Shown here: in pieces, positions 56,125 to 64,000 of the stretch
How the letters are laid out: each line of letters opens with the position of its first letter
Position numbering within the stretch: position 1 is the first letter of the stretch
Assembly: GCA_947044405.1 (NCBI GenBank)
Contig: CAMRHE010000461.1
Coordinates: 682,001 to 746,000 of the forward strand
Direction: 5' to 3'
DNA from: Leptodactylus fallax
Taxonomy: Eukaryota > Chordata > Amphibia > Anura > Leptodactylidae
Length of the DNA stretch: 64,000 nt
Notes under the pieces: model-generated
Database searches by the model: none
What the model was told of the DNA's origin: nothing
The model's input: only the letters and a program-made list of their open reading frames with translations
Made by a program: the position numbers and the translations under genes

Positions 56125-58410
56125 TTAGGTGATTATTTCGGTTACTTCGTTCAGACCATAGGGATTTAAAGTATTGAGCTTATAAATCCAATACATTTCA
56201 CATTTTTTTAGAATATCAAATCTGTTGTTGTTTGTGGTTGGAATTTGTTCTAATATAATGGCTTTAAATGATGAGAATTCGCTATTGTGAACATATTTTG
56301 CATGTTTTGAAACACCATGTTTGATATAACCTCTACATGAATTAAATCTGTGATTATTGAGTCTAAGATGGAAGGGAAGTGTGGTACGACCAACATATTG
56401 CAGACCGCATCCACTTTCAATCAGATATATCACTAATTCAGATTTGCAGTTCAGAAATTGATTAATTTTAAATATTTCACCAGTGGAATTACTTTTAAAT
56501 TGTTGTAAATTATTACTTAAAGATGAACAGCACTTACATCTTCTTTTTCCACATTTAAAGTGTCCATTACTCCTTGATATATTATTTGTAATAGTCGAGG
56601 ACTGCTTTTGGCGAAGCTTACTGGGGGCTAGGATATTTTTGATGGTTTTGGCTCTTCGAAATGTGATAGCTGGGTTGTCTGGTAATGATTTACCGATAAC
56701 TGGATCTTTTTTCAAAACGTGCCAGTGTTTATTTAGAATGTTACGAATTGTTTTGTGTTGAAAGCTGTATGTAGTGAGAAAATTATACTGCCATTTTTCA
56801 TTATTCTCTGTTGGTGGAGTTTTTGGTTTTAAACAGTCGGATTGAGTGAGCTTGTTAGCTCTAGATGTGGCTGCTGAAATTACGGATTTAGGGTATCTTT
56901 TTTCTAAAAATCTACTGGTCATAATTTTACTCTGTTTAAGATAATCATCAGTCTGGGAACAATTCCTCCTAAGGCGTTTAAACTGGCTAAAAGGGACGTT
57001 GATTTTCCACTTTTTATAATGGTCACTATCAAAACTTAAAAGACTATTACCATCAACTTTTTAAAAAAAAGTTTTTGTATGAATCTCCGTGTTCTCTTGA
57101 CTGAGTACTAGGTCAAGGTATTCAATCTCAGTGTATGAATAGGAGCTCGTAAATTGTAGGCTTCAATCATTTGTGTTTAGATGTTTGATAAAATTTTCTA
57201 GATCATTTGTAGATCCTTTCCAGATAAATAACAGATCATCAATATAACGGGTGTAGAAGACTATATTACTTGACCAATTGTGTTTTTTATAGATAAAATG
57301 ATCCTCAAAAATGCCCATATAAAGATTCGCAAAGCTGGGAGCAAATTTCGTACCCATCGCGGTACCTTTACGTTGTTGGTATAGAGATCCCTCAAATGTA
57401 AAAATGTTATGTTTTAAGATAAAATAAATACTGTCTAAAAGAAATTTCTTTTGTACTGATGGTAGTGAAATGTCAAGGTCAAGGTAATGGGCAACTGCTT
57501 TAAGACCTTTTAGATGTGGAATATTGGAATATAGTGAACTCACATCTAGTGTGACCCAAACATAATTTTCTCCCCATGTAAAGTTTTTTAACCAAGAGAT
57601 TAGTGTAGAAGAATCTTTCAAGTATGATGGTAATTTAAGTACATATTGTTGTAAGTGATGGTCTATGTATTCCGATAAATTGCAGGTGAGGGAATTGATA
57701 CCTGATATAATGGGTCGCCCCGGTGGATTAGTTATATTTTTGTGTATTTTCGGTAGATGGTAATAGAGAGCTGTTTTGGGATGTTTAATAGTCAGAAACT
57801 CACTTTCTTTTTTATTTAAAATGCCATTATCGACACCGGTTTGGATCAACTTTTTATATTCTATAAGGAAAGTATCAGATGGATCAAAAGAGAGTTTCTC
57901 ATAGTAATCTACATCAGAAAGTATCCTTTCTGCTTCTGCAAGCTAATCAGTTCTATTTTGTAGAACTATACCCCCACCTTTGTCAGCACTTCTGATAACA
58001 ATGTCGGTATTTTTTGATAGGTTCGTAAGGGCTTTTTGTTTGGATCGTGTTAAATTCTTTTTTAAAAAGGTCGATTTTGAATGGTTAGGTTGATTGAGAT
58101 TATTGATGTGTCTGAAAGCATCTGAAACTAAGGCAAAGAATGTTTCTATAAAATTGCCTCTATGGTGTATTGGGTAAAATTGTGACTTTGGTTTCAAGTT
58201 TGTTTCTCTAGGTGGGGGTGAATTGGGATACAAATAGTGGAACTTGATCAGATTTGTTTCCACTGAGTTTGTTGGAGGTTCATTTTGTAAATTAGACGTA
58301 TTTTTTGACAACTCAAAATGACGTTTGAGTGTAAGTTTACGGGTAAAGTTGTTTAGATCTAAAAAAAGACAAAATTCATCTATTTTTCTAGTGGGGCAAA
58401 AGGATAACCC
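56125..58410 (-). pseudogene. Penelope-like reverse transcriptase with GIY-YIG endonuclease, three stops
   Basis: One reading frame of about 762 codons with only three stops: TAG at 57943-57945, TGA at 57163-57165 and TAA at 57061-57063. There is no frameshift. In order: an N-terminal KRHFE-type helix block; DIVIRSADKGGG (57960-58000); LYYHLPKIHKN; GRPIISGINSL; LDVSSLYSNIPH; GTAMGTKFAPSFANLYMG; and the catalytic YIDDLLFIW (57225-57255). At the C-terminus a Cys-rich segment (CGKRRCKCC) precedes VIYLIESGCGLQYVGRTT, the GIY-YIG nickase. The family reverse transcribes at a nick made by the endonuclease. The ORF start is lost to 5' truncation. All catalytic residues that I can identify are intact. 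Confidence 0.94.
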
Positions 58411-58423
58411 TAGGCTGATATGC
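58411..58423. repeat. 13-bp target duplication, right of PLE
   Basis: Exact copy of 54357-54369. The hAT frame resumes immediately. Confidence 0.92.
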
Positions 58424-59576
58424 GATGTATCCACCCGTTGGAATTCAACCCTCCATATGTTGGATCAACTATATGAACAGAGAAAAGCCACAAACAATTT
58501 CTTGATGATTCAAGCGGACAGAGGAACTCCCCTGTGTAACTTTAATGTTAGCCAGTGGCAGCTCATGCGTAACTCCTGCCGTTTGCGCATTCCCTTTGAG
58601 GAGGCCACTTTTTTAGTCATTAGCCAGGATTACGGGATGAACAACGTCATTCCACTGATTCACATCCTGGAAAAGATGCTTTTCAATCTGGCTGGTCAGG
58701 GGACTGACCGATGTGGCGCCTACATCTCACGGCCACATGAGCCCTGTGGGGGCTGAACTGGAGGAGGAGGACATTGGTGCACAAGCAATGTGTAGCCAAA
58801 TGTGTGAAGAGGAGCAGGAGCAACCGGAACAGCAAGAGTGAGATGAGAAGGATGAGGCCGATGACCCAGACACACTGTGGCAGTATGCAGTGGAGATGGA
58901 TGCAGGTAGTCCCTCGGTGTCACCTGCGCAAATGGCCCGATACATGCTGACTTCCTTGCGCAGTGACAGCCCAATTGTCACCATTCGGCAGAAGGATGAC
59001 TACTGGCTCTAAACCATGTGATACCCTCGCTACAGGGGAAAAATGGGGCCTTTTTTACACCCACTGAGAGGGAGGACAAACTAAACTACTATAGAGACAT
59101 GCTATGTACCAAGTTGGCCATTGCCTATCTGCGCCATCGTCCATCCTCTCGCATGTCCGACCAGGGGGGGCCCTGAGCACACAACTTGCACTAGGATGGC
59201 AGCTGTGGGAGTGGGTGTGGGTGGCAGGAGCAGTATCGGCTTCATCAGCAGCAGCCTGAGCCTAGAGTCACTGATGAGCAGATTTCTTCACCCACACAGT
59301 GGCGGCATACTTAGAGTGCACCCTGCCACCCGTCATCGAAGATCTGCTGGACTACTGGGCAGCCAAACTGGATTTGTGGCCGCAACTGGCTGAGTTTGCC
59401 CTGGAAAAGCTGTCCTGCCCGGCCAGTAGTGGGTGTTTAGTGCGGTGGGGGCCATAGTTACCCCAAGGAGAACTCGCCTGTCCACCCAAAATTTGGAGAG
59501 ACTGACCTTTGTGAAGATGAATCAGGCGTGGATCAGCCAGGATTTCCACCCACCAATGCCTGATGCAGAAGATTAA
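58424..59576 (+). pseudogene. hAT transposase, C-terminal part with dimerisation domain
   Basis: It continues the gene interrupted at 54369: CDVSTRWNSTLHMLDQL is the conserved hAT block after the insertion domain. Then NVIPLIHILEKMLFNL. The C-terminal dimerisation region follows in shifted frames: YWAAKLDLWPQLAEFAL (59350-59400), and near the end TPRRTRLSTQNLERLTFV and KMNQAWISQDFHPP. The stop is at 59574-59576. Frameshifts occur near 58755, 59010 and 59430. The catalytic Glu region could not be placed exactly. Confidence 0.88.
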
Positions 59577-59582
59577 ATGATC

Positions 59583-59910
59583 CATGCTGCCTCACCACAC
59601 TCTGTCACCGGGTCACTATATGGTCTCCTAAGGCTGCTGCTACCTCCACATTATATCACCTTGTCACTCTGTGGCCTACTCACACTGCTACCATCTCCGC
59701 ACTCTGCCACTGGGTCACTGTATGGCCTCCTAAGGCTGTTTCTACCTCCACATTATATCACCTTGCCACTCTGTGGCCTACTCACGCTGCTTCCACCTCT
59801 GCACTCTGCCACTGGGTGACTGTATGGACTCCTCATGCTGCTGCCACCTCCACATTATATCACCTTGCCACTCTGTGGCCTCCTCATGCTGCTGCCAACT
59901 CCACTCTGTA
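59583..59910 (+). repeat. Three tandem units of about 102 bp after the hAT gene
   Basis: Phrases GGTCACTRTATGG and CTCCACATTATATCACCTTG recur at about 59611, 59712 and 59816. Open frames across it (59577-59819 and 59773-59973) are repeat artefacts. Confidence 0.85.
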
Positions 59911-60343
59911 GATGTCTATGTGGAATCAGCAGACAAGGGTGTAAAAGGAGTGCACTCTTCCACGCTACAGTAGGATGTTGGGCCTCTGCATGGTTCTTTC
60001 TACCTGGTACTAACATGGACCTGTAAGGCTGAGTTCACACTTCAGTTAGTTGGTCAGTTTTGGCCCCGTAACTGGCCAAATAAGTGAAGTGAGCAGTGGT
60101 TCTAAGAGCGACGCCTGTCATGTGCATGTCATACAGACTCACTGTATTGTTTCACTACCACAGTAGGCTCCCTATGCGTTTTACTGCAAGGCACAGTGTT
60201 CTACACCACTATACAAGCTCTCTGAAGCCAGGAAATAGGTGTTTTTTAACGCGATTCGCAAATTAATCCGGATCGAAGCAAATTTTTTTGGAAATTCGAA
60301 TCGAACTGCACAATCGAGCTTTGGAGAAATTCGCTCATCTCTA

Positions 60344-60840
60344 ATTGTGCCCCGTGAACAAAGGAACATCAAGATCTCTGGAGATGGACTTGTAACCTTA
60401 AGATTGTTGATATTTTTCCACAATTATGGTTCTCAAGTACTCAGTCCTCTTCTACTCTTTCTGTTCTCTATGCTTAAACAGACACAAAATGCAAATTTGA
60501 GTCAACTTCTCTCCTTTTTATCTGGTTTCAGGTATGTTTTTTATAATGCCCACACTTGTTACTTTGCCACAGGTGAGTTTGAATGAACATCACATGCTTT
60601 AAACTATTTATTTACTCACAATTTTGAAAAAGTGGCAACAATTTTGTCCGGCCCATTTTTGGACTTTTGTATGAAATTATGTCCAATTAGCCTTTTTTCT
60701 CTGTTTTATTGTGTTGTTCTAATAAACACAAAGGAAATAAACATGTGTATAACAAAACGTGTAATTGCAATAATTTTCTGGGTCAAATACTTCATTTTCT
60801 GGGAAAAATTCAGGGGTACTAACACTTATGGCCATGACTG
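60344..60840 (-). pseudogene. Tc1 family D, N-terminal coding remnant and right terminal repeat
   Basis: On the minus strand, DNA with the family's N-terminal region order is seen at 60560-60344, out of frame. The right terminal repeat (60720-60840) is the inverted copy of 47831-47945 (AATTATTGCAATTACACG and its complement). Confidence 0.82.
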
Positions 60841-60842
60841 TA

Positions 60843-61020
60843 TAGCCTCATTGCGCTGCTTAAGATACATTCATCTCAATCACAATTTTCTGAGTTAAAA
60901 CATTCAAATGTATTCTTTACTGTGTCCAAGATCAAAAACAAACAATATAGTCAAGCCACACAGTACTCTTTTTGTATGTATCTTGTGTAATTTGGTAATT
61001 TTTTTACCAGTAAGTATATA
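60843..61020. other. Flank between two Tc1-like elements
   Basis: No recognisable feature. Confidence 0.5.
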
Positions 61021-62433
<1,413 letters not shown>

Positions 62434-62483
62434 GCACCCACATTTATGTGCATATTTTACTGGTGCGGTCATTCATTGTATTG

Positions 62484-62528
<45 letters not shown>

Positions 62529-63799
62529 AGACTACCTCTTTAATTGATATTTTCCCTTACAAGTGGTACATTAAAATTTTAAAAAGAGTAAAAAAACAAA
62601 TAGTGCAGTGTGTTTTAAACAGTCTGTTTGTTAGCATGGGTGTTCTGTCTTCTTACACGTTCTCTCAGTGTGCAGTCTGACATACAGCATAAACCTTCTC
62701 TGTCTTCCAAATAAACAGATTGTTTTTTCTGTAGTCTATTTATTGGTCAACAGGTTGTGGATATGTAAATGTGATGATGATAATGATGATACTGGTAAAA
62801 CTATAAGAATACAAATAGTACAGGTATAAGTATTGAGCATGAATCACATGGCCATGAAAACTTAAAATTAACAGTGAAAAGCACATGGTAACATGGCAGC
62901 CTATACATATACACACATAACTTACTAACAGTAATAACTTCCTGAGTAAGCTATACATGGCTCACTAACAGTTCTGAACAATACATACATTAACATAAGA
63001 GAATTAAGAGAAATAAGAGAATTCCTACCAGATATGCTTGCACAGGGATAATGAAGATTAAGTGTGAGTAGTGCAAGAGATGGCATCCCAATGTCTTGTG
63101 GGCAGGTTTCTTACTCCCAGAATGCCTTGCTTTACCCAGAGTGCATTGTGGCTTCCATAATGCAATAGCTTCATAAGGGGAATTCAACAGGTAATGTAAC
63201 TGAAAGACCACTACATGGTGCTATAACCTAATTAGAATATACATTAACACAAGTATGTAAAATGAGATGACAACCCCTCCAGCATCAGATTCTGATCCAT
63301 TGGGCAGAACAATGGGAAATCATCTGTTTATCAATAGTCATATCTGTTGCTGTCACTTTGACATGACTAAGTCTGAGTTTGTTTTAGAGGGCTAGAAGGT
63401 GTTAGATAGAGTCCCAAGAGCCATAACAGTGTAATTAATGACTTTTTAAGGCAATAAATCAGTTACTAGCTGGCAGCAAACTCATTCTCCCCCCCTCTCC
63501 ATAGACCTTTGGTGTGCAATGCTGCAAAGCACATTTCCAAATGACAGATGAAATGGTGTAAAGCACACCTCCACTAAACTCTGTAGCATTACAAAACATG
63601 TTCTGTAAAGTGAAAGCCCACGCTTTTTTATCTGCCAGTCTGTTGGATAAGTCTATGCCAGGAGGGATAGTGCAATGGGGTTGCTTTCAGAGATTGGCCT
63701 AGGCTACTTACTTCCAGTGAATTATATTTTGTCTTTCTGAGACAGGTTTGATAAGGGTTGACAGGTTTTCTGTCCCATCATAACTGTATCACAGTGCAA
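62434..63799. other. No gene; AT microsatellite at 62482-62524
   Basis: About 21 TA units end at 62524. TAGACTACCTCTTTAA (62527-62542) equals the right end of the inner MITE at 11474-11947. Beyond that the DNA is AT-rich and unremarkable. Confidence 0.5.
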
Positions 63800-64000
63800 A
63801 AAGCAAGTTCTATAGAGGCTTAGTTGGATGTTTTTGGTGTGGACATTGACTAGCCCACATAGAGGCAACACCAAGACCACATTTAACATCTTTGGGGTGA
63901 ACTAGAATGGAGATTGCAAGCCAAAACATCTTATTCCACATCAGTGTCTGATCTCACAAGTGGTCTCCTGGATGGATTGGCACAAATACCAACAGATGCT
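63800..64000 (+). pseudogene. mariner/Tc1-type transposase C-terminal fragment, cut by window end
   Basis: Shifted + strand frames give HLWGELEWRL, then STSVSDLTSGLL and LAQIPTDA, the DLxxLWxELE..R....SV.DL pattern found at the C-terminus of a common vertebrate Tc1-like family. Stops occur upstream near 63850. It runs off the window. Confidence 0.6.

Larger units (their letters stand above)
54370..58410 (-). mobile_element. Penelope-like element, 4.04 kb, 5'-truncated
   Basis: It is bracketed by a perfect 13-bp duplication and disrupts the hAT transposase gene, so its ends are certain. On the minus strand it starts inside the ORF at 58410 (SFCPTRKIDEF), then carries RT and GIY-YIG sequence to 56125, then a 1.75-kb 3' non-coding part with an A-rich purine run (55980-56041) and a hammerhead-like core (54702-54745). 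Loss of the 5' end is common for elements made by target-primed reverse transcription. Confidence 0.93.
48913..60343 (+). mobile_element. ZBED-type hAT transposon with two nested insertions
   Basis: The left end TAGAGATGAGCGAA (48913) and the right end TTCGCTCATCTCTA (60330-60343) are exact inverted repeats. They are flanked by an 8-bp duplication and surrounded by the two halves of a Tc1. Removing the non-autonomous hAT (49310-51743) and the PLE (54370-58410), with one copy of each duplication, leaves about 4.9 kb. That is a plausible autonomous hAT length. The transposase is on the + strand. Confidence 0.92.
47831..60840 (-). mobile_element. Tc1 family D element, split by an 11.4-kb hAT insertion
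   Basis: Two parts, 47831-48912 and 60344-60840, make one Tc1-like element of about 1.6 kb. The outer ends are inverted copies (CATGGCCATAACTGTTGGCA and, read inward from the right, CAGTCATGGCCATAAGTGTT). TA lies at 47829-47830 and 60841-60842. The first bases of the left end are eroded. The middle, 48913-60343, is the hAT. Confidence 0.88.

Noticed and set aside
52524..59576. Host ZBED gene instead of a transposon
   Set aside because: The gene lies between exact hAT terminal repeats with a target duplication and is full of frameshifts and a PLE insertion.
59577..59973. Leu-rich repeat-like open frame
   Set aside because: It is the translation of a 102-bp tandem repeat after the hAT stop codon.

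Overview
The window looks like a repeat-dense intergenic or intronic stretch of a vertebrate nuclear genome, most likely a frog or toad. I found no host protein-coding exon, tRNA, rRNA, CRISPR array or bacterial-style operon. Almost every recognisable protein is a decayed transposable-element protein. The anuran guess (about 0.7) rests on the mixture: many Tc1-like families, TTAA-flanked MITEs, Penelope-like elements with hammerhead ribozymes, ZBED-type hAT elements, Tx1/L1-like and CR1-like LINEs, a V-SINE-like repeat, and a frog-type dispersed repeat that recurs at least seven times. No database search was possible.

Region 1 (1-9 kb): a + strand Penelope-like (PLE) reverse transcriptase fragment is cut at 1364 by a minus-strand Helitron (1365-7166). 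The Helitron carries Rep (HUH) and Pif1-like helicase remnants. Inside it are a 1.5-kb hammerhead-bearing PLE insertion (16-bp target duplication), a half Tc1 element, and a solo LTR (5-bp duplication) that splits the Rep domain. A 31-bp minisatellite follows.
Region 2 (9-24.8 kb): degenerate tandem repeats, nested TTAA MITEs, a 4-kb foldback element holding a solo LTR, pieces of two Tx1/L1-like LINEs, and two copies of Tc1 family A (one half, one full length with broken transposase).
Region 3 (24.8-39 kb): a PLE GIY-YIG fragment, a Gypsy-type element reduced to gag + protease + 3' LTR, two more minisatellites, a MITE, an L1-like RT, and long AT-rich stretches with nothing recognisable.
Region 4 (39-47.8 kb): two Tc1 family B copies, a V-SINE-like element, a 0.9-kb non-autonomous hammerhead element with a 14-bp duplication, and a CR1-like RT tail.
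Region 5 (47.8-60.8 kb): a nest. A Tc1-like element (family D, 47831-60840) is split by a ZBED-hAT element (48913-60343). The hAT is itself split by a non-autonomous hAT (49310-51743, perfect 8-bp duplication) and by a 4-kb PLE (54370-58410, perfect 13-bp duplication) that lands inside the transposase gene.
Region 6 (60.8-64 kb): a 3'-truncated Tc1 family C element and a mariner/Tc1 C-terminal fragment running off the end.

Nothing here forms a working pathway. The genes relate to one another through insertion history, which the target duplications let one read in order. The strongest candidates for new biology are the hammerhead-carrying PLE-type insertions, the 31-bp minisatellite shared by four separate loci, and two half-Tc1 copies ending at nearly the same internal point next to inverted flanks.
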